Assembly: GCA_030789695.1 (NCBI GenBank)
Contig: CM061139.1
Span: 202,465,641-202,529,640 of the forward strand
DNA: 64,000 nt
DNA from: Scilla litardierei
Taxonomy: Eukaryota; Streptophyta; Magnoliopsida; Asparagales; Asparagaceae
Reading direction: 5' to 3'
The notes beneath the pieces were generated by a model. The model worked only from the letters and a program-made list of their open reading frames with translations, made no database searches and was not told where the DNA came from. Positions 41,892 to 52,668 of the stretch are shown here, piece by piece. Each line of letters starts with the position of its first letter. The first letter of the stretch is position 1. Position numbers and translations under genes: made by a program.

Positions 41892-44800
41892 ATGGACTTT
41901 AAATGCCTAATGGACAGTGCCTCTACGCACACGATCCTCCAAGACATCTGCTTTTTTCACAGCATTAATAAATACGATGGCACCGTAAATACAATTTCCG
42001 GTCCATCGGGTATCATTGAAGGATCAGGGGAAGCACAATTTATGCTCCCCAACAAAACACAACTACTTATAAAAGATGTGCTTCTCTCCCCTAGCTCGCA
42101 TAGAAACCTGTTAAGCTTTAAAGATATCCGCTTAAACGGATACCACCTTGAGACGGTGAGCAAACAAAACAGAGAATTCCTATATGTAACGTCTCATAAA
42201 AACGGTGCTAAAAACACCGTCGAGCGTTTTGAGGGACTCCCGTCGGGTCTCTACCACACGAGGATCAGAGCAATGGAAGCAAACACACTCGAGCACCAGA
42301 AGTGCCATAATCAACCAGAATTCAAACTCTGGCACGATAGACTAGGACACCCTGGAAGGAATATGATGTGTCGCATCATATCCCAATCCCGTGGAATTAA
42401 CCCGAAAAGCCTGAAGCTACTTCGGAAGGGTGTACATCCTTGTCCCCCTTGTCACAAAGGGAAATTGATTACGAGACCATCCACCCTGAAGGTGGAATCT
42501 TTGTCTCCAAGCTTCCTAGAGAGAATACATGGAGACATTTGCGGGCCTATTCACCCCATAAGTGGACCATTTCGGTACTACATGGTACTGATTGACGCAT
42601 CTTCGAAATGGTCGTTTGTGTGCCTCCTGTCCACCCGCAACGTAACCTTTGCAAAGCTACTGGCACAAATTATAAAGTTGCGGGCACATTTCCCAAACAG
42701 CCAGATCAAGAAATTGCATCTAGACAATGCTAGGGAATTCACATCACAAGTATTCCTAGACTACTGCCAAGCAACCGGCATAGAAGTTGAACATCATGTA
42801 GCTCATGTTCACACCCAGAACGGGTTAGCCGAATCTCTTATAAAGAGACTACAATGGATCGCTCGACCATTATTGATGCAATGCCAATTGCCGGTAAGTG
42901 CATGGGGACATGCCATATTGCACGCTGCATCGCTAATAAGAATACGACCGTCAGGTAGTTAATCTTATTCTCCGATGCAACTTGCATATGGGAACCCGCC
43001 CGATATCTCTCACTTGAGGATATTCAGATGTGATGTCTATGTCCCCATAGCACCACCGCAGAGAACCAAGATGGGTCCTCAACAGCGTCTTGGTATCTAT
43101 ATTGGTTTCGACTCACCATCGATCATTAGATACCTCGAACCCCTTACGGGGGACGCCTTCAAAGCACGTCTAGCAGATTGTGAGTTTGATGAAAGCACTT
43201 TTCCCAAACTAGGCATTAACAAAAAGAAGCCAGAAGCTTCAAAGACCATTTCATGGGACACAAAGACTTTATCCCATTTTGATCCGCGTACAAATCAATG
43301 TGAAGACGAGATCCTGAAGATCCTTCAAATTCAAAACACAGTTCACATTTTACCGGACAAATTCATTGACAACCAGAAGATTGTCAGATCACGCGTCCCT
43401 GCTGCAAATACGCCAGCTAAGATTGACATACCCAAAGATGGATGCAATCCACCTGCAGCAGAAGCGGCCGTACCTCAACAAAAAAGAGGACAACCCCAGG
43501 CTCCAAAGATAAGAACCCTCGAAAGAGGAAAAATCCTGGAGTAATAATAACGATACCACCACAGGATGCTAAGATCAGCCCAGCTACCTCTCCCCGCCTA
43601 ACAACCCCTGAAGAGGAAACTATATGAGAAATATCATTAAATTATGTACGTACTGGAGAGGTACTGGACATAAAAAGCACAATCATCGATGATAACTTCG
43701 CGCTCATTATTGCCACTCACGTCACTGAATACGACGATGAGACCGACCCACGCTCTCTAGCAGAATGTAAACGCAGAGAGGATTGGCCAAAGTGGAACGA
43801 GGCAATAGGAGTAGAGTTGGACTCACTCTCGAAGCGCAAAGTTTCTGGACCTATAGTCCTAACACCAAAGGGTGTTAAACCTGTGGGAAATAAATGGGTA
43901 TTCGTGAGAAAAAGAAACGAGAATAATGAGATCGTGCGTTATAAAGCGCGCCTTGTTGCACAAGATTTTTCCCAACGACCAGGAATAGACTATGAAGATA
44001 CCTATTCCCCGGTCATGGATGCGATCACTTTCCGTTTCATTATTGGCCTATCCACAAAGGAAGGCTTGGATATGCAGCTCATGAACGTTGTGACTGCATA
44101 CCTATATGGAAATATAGATAAGGACATCTAAATGAAAATCCCAGATGGATACAAACTACCGACAAAAATGACAGAAAGACCTCGGGACGTCTACTCCGTC
44201 AAACTCCAGATATCACTGTATGGTCTAAAACAGTCAGGTAGAATGTGGTACAACAGACTCAGTGAATTCCTAGTGCAACAAGGATTCACAACAAATGAAG
44301 TTTGCCCTTGCATCTTTATAAGAGCAAAGGGAACATGATTCGTAATTATTGCCGTCTACGTAGACGACCTGAACATCATCGGATCTCCTAAAGAGATAGG
44401 TGAGATATCCAAAAGTCTCATACAGACTTTTGAGATGAAAGACCTTGGCAAAACGAAGTTCTGCCTAGGCTTACAAATTGAACACTTAAGCGGAGGAATC
44501 CTGTTACACCAATCGACATACACAAAGAAAGTGCTGAAAAACTTCCTTATGGACAAATGTCATCGGCTTAGTACACCAATGGTCGTTAGATCATTGGATG
44601 TTGACACAGACCCCTTCCGACCGCTGGAAGAGGGGGAGAAAACACTGGGTCCTGAAGTACCCTACTTAAGTGCAATTGGAGCACTCATATACCTGGCAAA
44701 CTGCACGCGTCCCGATATAGCGTTCGCAGTTAACTTACTAGCCAGATACAGTTCTGCGCCCTCAAGGCGCCACTGGAACGGAGTTAAGCAACTTCTACGC

Positions 44801-45360
44801 TACCTCCAAGGGTCTGTGGACATGGGACTATACTTCAAGAAAGGTGTATCCTCCGACTTGGTCGGTTATGCAGATGCAGGATACAGGTCCGACCCACATA
44901 CCGCAAAGTCCCAGACCGGTTTTGTGTTCACGTACGGTGGGACGGCCATCTCATGGAGATCCGTGAAGCAGACATCGACAGCAACCTCATCCAACCACTC
45001 CGAGTTCATTGCGATCCACGAAGCTAGCAGAGAATGCTTTTGGCTTCGATCAGTCATCAACCATATTCCCAAGACCACCGGCCTGAAGACGGGAGATCTT
45101 GGACCTACCACCATGTATGAAGACAATGTTGCCTGCGTCGCTTAACTATGAGTTGGCTACATCAAAGGTGACAGGACGAAGCACATTTCCCCCAAGCTCT
45201 TCTGGACGCATGAACAACAAGTGGACAACCAGATCGACATCCAGCAGATCCAGTCTTGCGACAACCTGGCAGACCTGTTCACTAAAGCTTTGCCTCGCAG
45301 TACCTTTAGAAAACTTGTACTAGGAATTGGGATGAGACAGTTGAGAGATTTACAAGCCTG
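41892..45360 (+). pseudogene. Copia E pol: protease, integrase, RT, RNase H
   Basis: ATG at 41892 opens 356 codons: protease with DSAST (usual DSGAS), integrase HHCC (WHDRLGH ... CPPCHKGK near 42340-42465) and core D (HGDICGP), D (LHLDNAREF), E (NGLAES). Stop TAA at 42960. Integrase tail 42975-43544. RT in pieces 43817-44131, 44132-44338 and 44350-45145 with intact YVDD (about 44358-44369), separated by single stops. RNase H (YADAGYRSD, then DRTKHISPKLFW in another frame) to about 45360. Better preserved than A, but not functional. Confidence 0.9.
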
Positions 45361-45369
45361 AAGCTTGTA

Positions 45370-45715
45370 CTTATCAGGGGGAGTTAATGTAGTGATGTAC
45401 TCTTTTTCCTTGGCTACTGGTTTTTCCCACTGGGTTTTCCATAGACAAAGGTCTTAACGAGGCAGCCACATCAACTCTGGATCCAAAAGTATCCACCCCT
45501 GATGTTATCCATCGATCAGGGGAAGTTATAGAGACTTGTACTCTTTTCCCTTAGCCACTAGTTTTTCCCACTGGGTTTTCCTTGGCAAAGGTTTTAACGA
45601 GGCAAGTATTCTTAAACTTAGGGATCCAGAAGTATCCATAGACCCATGATTAGATAAGCTCTATGAACCCTGAAGCGTTCATTACGGCTTACAACAATGG
45701 ATGGATAAGGGAAAG
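45370..45715 (+). repeat. Duplicated 3' motif and polypurine tract, copia E
   Basis: Two copies of the block with ATCAGGGGGAGTT / ATCAGGGGAAGTT, TTTTTCCCACTGGGTTTTCC and TAACGAGGCA at about 45376-45462 and 45515-45605. Then GGATAAGGGAAAG directly before the LTR. Confidence 0.8.
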
Positions 45716-45827
45716 TGTTATAAACGGGATTTTGGTGGGCCTACCCGTTAGTGGGTATCCACCCATTATGTAACCCTACTACTATAAATACAGGGCTATG
45801 GACTCCATAGCCACCACGTTTACAACA
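45716..45827 (+). repeat. 3' LTR of copia E
   Basis: 112 bp; a few differences from 39496-39607. Confidence 0.93.
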
Positions 45828-46740
45828 TAACAATCATTATCAATACTCCGAAACTCGAGAGTTAAGTTTTAAAACATATTTTTAAATTCTAACATGTCCC
45901 CGATGGCCCTTGGGCCGAAAACTGAACCGAATTTTTTTTAATTAAGTGTTCGATAAAATTCAAGCAGACTTGAAATTATTTGTCAATACATCAAAACTTT
46001 AAAGTTGTAATAATGGTTAATAAAACTATTTTTACATTCTAACATGTCACATTAAGCTGGTGGCCACTTCTTTATGGACCGAAAACTGGATCGCATGTAT
46101 ATTTTTATATACATCTAGAGGGACTATGTTATAATATAAAATTATTTCCTTAACCATCAGTACAACTTAAAACTTTTAGTGTATTGGTAAGGAATTTTAA
46201 CTTGGTATCAGATCATTCCAGGTTCGAATACCACTCTACGCTTAATTAAAAAATATGTGGTCCAGCTTATGGCCCATAAAAAAGGGGGCCATTAACCAGA
46301 TGGAGCATGTTAAAATATAAAAATCTTTCCTTAACAATATACAGAAACTCTAGAGTCGTGATGATTTTTTTAGAAAAAAAGTTGTATTCTAACAAGCCAC
46401 ATCAAGTTGATGGCCCCCTTTATGAGCCGATAGCTGGACTGCATATTTTTTTAGAGAATAATGGCTATCATACGCTATATGAGATAGGCTCTCATACGCC
46501 CTCTCACATGAAACAACCAAGTACAAGCACACACATGGGCTTGTACTTGGTTGTACTTGGTTGCTTTATGTGAGAGAGCGTATGAGAGCCTATCTCATAT
46601 GGCGTATGATAGCTATTATTCTCATTTTTTTAATAAAGCATCAGGTGAGTTTCGAACATTGGTACAAATTTGACATTTCTTGTCAATGCATCAAAAAATC
46701 AGGAAAATATTTTTATATTCTAACAATTTCAACTTACTAT
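45828..46740 (+). repeat. Array of TRIM-like miniature LTR units
   Basis: The LTR-end word ATTCTAACA occurs at 45886-45894, 46036-46044, 46386-46394 and about 46721-46729, with related flanks. The clearest unit is 46127-46394: LTR-like TGTTATAATATAAAA to TTTTAAC (46127-46201), primer site TGGTATCAGATC (46203-46214), about 106 bp of spacer with a purine tract AAAAAAGGGGG, and a second LTR of 87 bp (46308-46394, TGTTA to TAACA). Copia E and the MITE both inserted into this array. No coding capacity. Confidence 0.55.
46454..46623. mobile_element. Mutator-type foldback MITE, 170 bp
   Basis: Almost the whole element is one inverted repeat of about 75-80 bp arms starting GAGAATAATGGCTATCATAC, with a short centre. 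It is flanked by a perfect 9-bp duplication ATTTTTTTA (46445-46453 and 46624-46632), the length made by Mutator-like transposases. The arms differ at few positions. No coding sequence. Confidence 0.8.
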
Positions 46741-46857
46741 CTTTTGTTACTAACTCATTAAATCAGAATAGCACATGCATATCTCGTGATGCGTTTTAAA
46801 CAAAACTACCTTTGAATTGATCATATATATTTCGGGGTGTTTTCTCATCACTAATTT
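46633..46857. other. AT-rich spacer
   Basis: Holds the last ATTCTAACA unit end and otherwise nothing recognised. Confidence 0.4.
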
Positions 46858-47645
46858 GTTGACTGGAGGGCTGGAGGTCAACGCCCTCGTGGGGATCACG
46901 TGCGGCCTCCAGGAGCGGGATCCAACTCGTTCAACTTCGGCAAAGAGCGTGTGGGTTCGCACGTCGGCTTGCCGAAGAGAGTCCTCGGCAGAACGACGAC
47001 CTCCGTTGGGGTGTAAACGAATGGACTCGAGGGTGAGCGTAATCGGCTTTAGGCTAGCGGACGCCGAAGGGTAGCCTCGGCGCGGCTGGATCTGCTTGAT
47101 CTGAATAGACAAGAAAGCTCATCAGGGGGGTCGGAACTTGGTTCCGACCAAGTCTCATCCGATGCCTAAGTTAGAACGGATCTGAAGGATGCTCGGTGGG
47201 ATCGGTATGGCTCACGGTAAGGCCGATATGCGAGTCCTCGGACCGAGCTGTGGAGGAGAAATATAAGGTGGAAGACAAGGTCGTGTGAGAGGAATACCTC
47301 AGTGTTTTGGGTATCCAGGAAGTGATCCCTTTGTACTTTGTATCTCGACTCTCTTTATAGGAGTCTTCCCCGGCCGCATCTTGTCAACGTCCCCTACTTT
47401 CGTCCCAACGAACCGCCACTTTGATGGCGCCTTCATGGGTCATGAAGGTGGGCGTAATGGGGCCCCTTAATGGTGATTAAGGGGGGCGCGCCTTAAGGGG
47501 AGCGGTTAACTCCTGCTGACGTAAGTCAGTGGTGGTGACCGCTTCGGTCCAAGGCTGACCCGTCTCCAAGTCTTCCCGGGGGCCTCGCCGATTGGCCCGT
47601 TCTTCTTTAGGGCCGCTGGCTTGTGATGCATGCTTGGGCCGTTCG
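46858..47645 (+). repeat. GC-rich LTR-like fragment cut by copia D
   Basis: A sharp change to GC-rich sequence with words such as TCGGAACTTGGTTCCGA and a TATA-like CTCTTTATAGGAG (about 47351) followed by a pyrimidine-rich stretch. The look is that of a plant LTR in plus orientation. The right end is cut where copia D begins (47646). No mate was found, so the identity is tentative. Confidence 0.4.
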
Positions 47646-48178
47646 TGTAGAAACTAGAGATCTAGACATGCGTTCTAGCCAAACAACACAGATCTAGATA
47701 TATAACATGCGGAACCTTAAATCATTAACCTACTCTATTTAGCGGAAGCGTACCTGAGTCCATCGCTAATAATCTGAAAGATCCTGACGATAGCACAGCG
47801 GACGATCTTCCAGAATAGCATGAATCGACCGATTGGAGAATCCCTTTAGCCTTCTCCCAGTTTCTCTCCTAGCGACGGGACGTAGAAAAGACGGCTCAAC
47901 TTTGTTCATGTATTCCGGGGACCATGACCGCTAATATTTATAGGCTAGCCTCCATAGCCCTTGGGTTTCCAACTCGGCCCATCAACGAGTTGAAGCCCAA
48001 TAGTCTCTACACATAAAGGCCCCACAACCTGTTTAACTCATTTAGCCCATTTAATTAATTAAAACCAGATCACTTAATAAATTGGGCTTAACATGACAGC
48101 GTAGCACGTATATAATTATTCACCGCATATTAGCCCAAAGTTGGATTAAGATCCAACTTAGTTGGATAAGTTCCAACA
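47646..48178 (-). repeat. 3' LTR of copia D
   Basis: 533 bp, about nine-tenths like the F LTRs by eye. A TATA box CCTATAAATATTAG lies at about 47945-47932 on the minus strand. Confidence 0.9.
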
Positions 48179-48784
48179 ATCTCCCACTTGGGCTATATGC
48201 TTAAACTTTATAATTATATTTCATAGTGCATACAACCAAATAAGATCTTAACTTACTGTCATTTCTTTAATGAGTCAAAAAACCAATCCGGTCCATCAAT
48301 TATATTAGCAAGGAATCAAAGAGATCTTCGCCGTAGCAATTGCAGCTCGACCCATCAGTGGTCATCGTGCTAATACAAAGGAATGACATGGATTATGAAG
48401 TGGATGTGTAGCATGGAAATTACATGTGATGTGATCTAACATGTCTATTTCCAACTAATCCTCCTTAACCTTAGTGAGATCAAAACATAAACACATATTT
48501 TCATACGCATTTATAAACATAAAGTTGAAATATGAAGCCAAACTGAAAACTGAACTTTATTTCTGCAGAAATAAACCATAAACCAAATATGCATAACTGA
48601 AGGCTGAAATGTTGTCAAAAATAGAAGCACTACAAAAATTACAAACTCCCACTAAAACTGAATAGCTTTAGATGACATGACACCCATACGAGCAACATGC
48701 CCATGAAACGTTTTGGGTGGCAGTCCCTTAGTAAGCGGATCCGCAATGTTTGAGTTTGTACCAATGTGCTCTATAGACAACTGT
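48179..48784 (-). other. 3' non-coding region of copia D
   Basis: Between the RNase H end and the LTR. The polypurine tract AAGTGGGAGAT abuts the LTR at about 48189-48179 (minus strand). Similar to 32155-32700 in F. Confidence 0.7.
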
Positions 48785-50306
48785 TTATTTCCAACTCTCT
48801 CTAACAATCAGGAACTTGATATCAATATGCTTTGATTTCGTCGAACTCCTGTTATTAGTGGCAAATGCTACTGCAGACATATTGTCACAAAATAATCTGA
48901 GTAGCCTTTCAATGCCATCTACAATACGCAGCCCCATGACAAAATTCCGTAGCCATAGACCATGATTGGATGCTTCATGACAAGCAATGAATTCTGCAGC
49001 CATAGTGGAAGAGGCTATAATAGTCTGTTTAGCACTCTTCCAAGAAATGGCGCCTTCTGCTAATGTATAAACATAGCCTGTAGTAGATTTCTGATGTCTT
49101 TGCATCCAGCAAAATCAGAGTCGGTATATCCAATGATCTCAAGCTTTTCCGACCTCTGATATACAAGCATGTGCCCCTTTGTCTTCTGTAAGTACCGTAA
49201 GACCCTTTTGGCTGCTTTCCAATGGTCCAATCCTGGATTGCTCAAGTATCTGCCAAGCATTCCTGTAATGTACGCCAAGTCTGGACGCGTACATACTTGA
49301 GCATACATGATACTCCCTACTGCTGAAGAATAAGTAATATCCTTCATCGATACTATCATGGCATTGATTGAGACCAAACTTGTCTCCCTTAGATACTGGG
49401 GTATCACCTGTTTTACAACTTTCCATGCCAAATCTTTGCAGGACCTTTTCAATGTAGGCCTTTTGTGATAATCCAAGTATACCTCGAGAACGATCTCGAT
49501 GTATTTGAATTCCTAATACAAAAGATGCATCACCAAAATCTTTCATCTCAAAGTTCTTAGCTAGAAAGTTCTTGGTTTCATGCAATAAGCCTTCATTGTT
49601 ACTGGCAAGTAAAATGTCATCGACATACAATACCAGAAATGCAAATTTACCCCCACAGAACTTATTGTATATACATTCATCAACCAAATTCATCTCGAGC
49701 CAAATGAGATGATAACTTGATGAAACTTAAAATACCATTGCCGAGACGCCTGTTTGAGTACATAGATGGATTTCTTAAGTTTGCAAACCATATTCTTTGG
49801 GTCTCCTGACACAAAGTTTTCTGGTTGCACCATATAAATTTCCTGATCAATGTCCCCGTTAAGGAACGATGTTTTAACATCCATCTAATGTAACTCAAGA
49901 TTGAAATGAGCTACTAATGCCATTATTATCCTGAATGAGTCTTTCGTGGAAACCGGAGAGAAAGTCTCATTATAATCAATACCTTCCTTTTGAGTAAAGC
50001 CCTTAGCGAGAAGACGTGTCTTATATATTTCCACATTACCTTTTGAATCCCTCTTGGTTTTGAATATCCATTTGCAACCAATGGGTTTCACGTCTTTAGG
50101 TAATGGGACAAGATCCCAAACGTCATTGTCCTTCATTGACTTTATTTCCTCATTCATGGCATTTATCCATTTTAGAGAGTTGAACCATTTTTGGCTTGAT
50201 GGAAGTTGATTGGATCATCTTCCATCACACCATTATCAACTTCATGTTCTTGGAGATATGCAATGTAGTCACTTGATATTGCACTTCTCATCTCCCTAAT
50301 GGAACT
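48785..50306 (-). pseudogene. Copia D reverse transcriptase and RNase H
   Basis: Minus strand from 50306: ISSDYIAYLQEHEVDNG, a frameshift, MNEEIKSMKDNDVWDLVPLP (from 50157), KTRLLAKGFTQKEGIDYNET, a further break near 49885, MDVKTSFLNGDIDQEIYMV, then YVDDILLASNN with the catalytic pair intact (about 49630-49620). TRPDLAYITGMLGRY and RNase H blocks ([34 protein letters not shown]) follow to 48785. Four frame breaks. The 5' part of RT continues across gypsy C from the integrase side. Confidence 0.88.
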
Positions 50307-50652
50307 TGTCACGCCCCGCTTCCCAAAGCTATGGAGGCGAGACGTGAGAAGGTCCGCTCAGACGTGGAGCTGTGAAGCCACACGCCTGATAAGCGTCAAT
50401 AAAACATAAGCAGGTCCCTGTAAGTGCAAACGGAGCAACAATAATAATAACATGGTAAGGGAGACTGATACAAGTTAACCAATCTCAGAATTTGTCCACA
50501 ATAATATTCAACATCCAGAAAAGCCACCAGGCTAAAGGAAAGAGTCTAAAGGCCCAAAACATGGCCAGCAAAAAAACAACATAACAAAGTATTGGTGCTG
50601 CGCACCGACAACAACTGCAGACTAAAACAAAGGGGAAAGCTCAACGAAGACA

Positions 50653-50763
50653 CTAGGACTGGTCCCCGGTGTCCACGTACTCCTCCTCAGCAAACGCGGG
50701 TCCTGACTCAGCGTCAGCAAACACCACGTCCTCACCAACGAACTCTGGCTCAGGATCTAACAT
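50653..50763 (-). CDS. Short acidic ORF in LTR of C, 36 codons
   Basis: Minus-strand ATG at 50763, stop at 50653. The product starts MLDPEPEF and ends EEYVDTGDQS. Compared with B's copy, several residues differ and the length differs by one codon with the frame kept. The upstream CAAGTCTTTTAGACTTG palindrome and the TGA before the ATG are conserved too. Confidence 0.35.
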   Translation of the reverse strand: MLDPEPEFVGEDVVFADAESGPAFAEEEYVDTGDQS

Positions 50764-51934
50764 GCGTCACCCAAAAGAGAGAGGGGCACATGTCAGCAAG
50801 TCTAAAAGACTTGGGCAAGGAAACTGAAAGTAAACTAACAACCTAACAGTTCAAGTAGGATGCAATGACATGACATTTAAGTATGATGCAACAGTTAAAA
50901 AAAGACAAGAAGGGACAAGCACGCACGATGTAGCCAAAGCTACCAAATCACTAATTCACGAATCACTTATCACGAATCACTTATCACGATTTTCACTTTG
51001 TGCTCAGAGTTTCCGTCTTTTGGCTAGAGTGGCTGATCGGGCAACTCATAAGCTCAAGCGACCGTTTAACCCTACCCCTCCACGTGTATCGAGCGTTGGG
51101 ATTAGCAACACGCTAGCTCGCTTCTGGATCACGAGCCAGGAAGTGTATTTGGCATAGGGGTGCACCTAGCCTCAAGTCACGATGTAGGAGTCAAAATCCT
51201 ACTCGCCGCAGCTTACATTTTAAAGTAGCGTGTGCTACACAAACACGATGAACAAGCAAGTATGCAATGACATGAACAGATATTCGCGTACGGTTAATTG
51301 AAATTAAACATGACATACGAGCATGATGAAGGTGACGGATCTAGCTTCGTTGTCAAGCTAGATCAAGGGCGTCTAGGCAGCTATCCTTTCACTGCCTAGT
51401 CTCTTTTACGCTAAAACAAGTAAATGGCCTAAAACCCTAAGTGGCAATTTTCACTTGCCTAGCACCGAGGATGACGATCTCGAAGGTTCGTCTCACAATC
51501 TCTAATCTACGGGGAAAGTCGCTGTTATGGAGAAACAACCATCAAAACAACATCCATTTTCATTAGGGTTTCACAATATCAAATGGGGGTGATGAAAATA
51601 TTAAAGGTTCGAACACTACCGTAGGAAGCGGAAGATCTATGCCGAGCAAGCATGGCAACGGAAGAAACGATCCGGGGAACCACGGTTCAGATCTGGAATG
51701 GATGGAGAAATCTGGAGAGAATGGGGTTTTGGGGGTTGGAGACGGCCTAAAGCATGGTGGCCGGCGCAAATGGTGTTGATAGGGGCTCCGGGGATGAAGG
51801 AGGAGGGCTAGGGAATGTTGGATGATGATTTGGGGAAGAAGGAGGCTCAGAAGAAATGAAAGAAGAAAAAAAACGATTGGGGGGTTTAAATAGGATTCGT
51901 GTGGCGGCTGGGCAAACCCTAGGTTTACGCCATC

Positions 51935-52345
51935 GATTAGTCGGTCAAAGAAGGTTGGCTGACCGACTAGTTCAAGAACTAGTCGGTCGGTAGACTAACT
52001 GTGACCGACTAAAATCAAACAGCGAAAGTAGGGAAAAACCTGGGTAATGAATTAGTCGGTCTGTGAAGGCACGTCGACCGACTAGTTTGCAACCTAGTCG
52101 GTCGGTGAGTGTTCATGGACCGACTAACGATAAACAGTAACTCAGGTGAAATTTATCAAAGGAATTAGTCAGTCTGAGAGCAAGTTCTGACCGACTAGTT
52201 ATGCATCTAGTCGGTCGGTGGTTGTTCTTAGACCGACTAAGAGTAAACAGTAACTTAGCTAAAAACAACTGACGTAAACTAATCGGTCTGAGAAGAGATG
52301 CCGACCGACTAGATCTCAATCTAGTCGGTTGGTTCCCCTTCTTGA
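51935..52345 (-). promoter_or_regulatory. 9-mer inverted array in the C LTR
   Basis: About sixteen TAGTCGGTC/GACCGACTA words or one-base variants in four units, as in B. The spacers between words are largely different from B's, so the words are conserved beyond their surroundings. The 5' LTR copy is at 59080-59490. The TATA box lies just downstream in the element's direction. Confidence 0.75.
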
Positions 52346-52668
52346 ACCAACCAAGGTGCACGAAAAGTGCCGAATTGAAGCGTGAAGTTCTAGGAAGATT
52401 CCTACGGCTTCTAGGATCAACCTATCTCTAAGATATGAGCGATTTGAAGCTCGTCACGAATGACTTACTCCAAAACTCAACGATTTAAGGAAGAAGCTAG
52501 AAAATCACAACGAAACGAACGAAAACGAAAGCTACGGAGACGGAAACCACTCACAAGGAGAAAATCCACCAAAACATATATATAATATAGATAATCCAAA
52601 AACATGAAAACCAGTCGTTACATCCTCCACAACTTAAGAAAAATTCCGTCCTCGGAATTTCCCAACAC

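Larger units (their letters stand above)
39496..45827 (+). mobile_element. Ty1/copia element E (112-bp LTRs), complete length, inactive
   Basis: LTRs 39496-39607 and 45716-45827, both 112 bp, start TGTTATAAACGGG and end GTTTACAACA. Target duplication TAACG against TAACA. The order of leader, gag, protease, integrase, RT, RNase H and polypurine tract is complete. The reading frame has several stops, most explained by C-to-T or G-to-A transitions. Sister of element A. The 6.3 kb length with very short LTRs is a family trait. Confidence 0.93.
50307..52622 (-). repeat. 3' LTR of gypsy C
   Basis: 2316 bp. It has the 9-mer array (51935-52345), a TATA-like CCTATTTAAACC (about 51893-51882, minus strand) and the short acidic ORF (50763-50653). 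Confidence 0.93.

Noticed and set aside
46200..46240. A tRNA-like stretch (TGGTATCAG...GGTTCGAATACC) suggesting a tRNA gene or SINE
   Set aside because: No cloverleaf or A box upstream; position between two LTR-like repeats fits a primer site instead.
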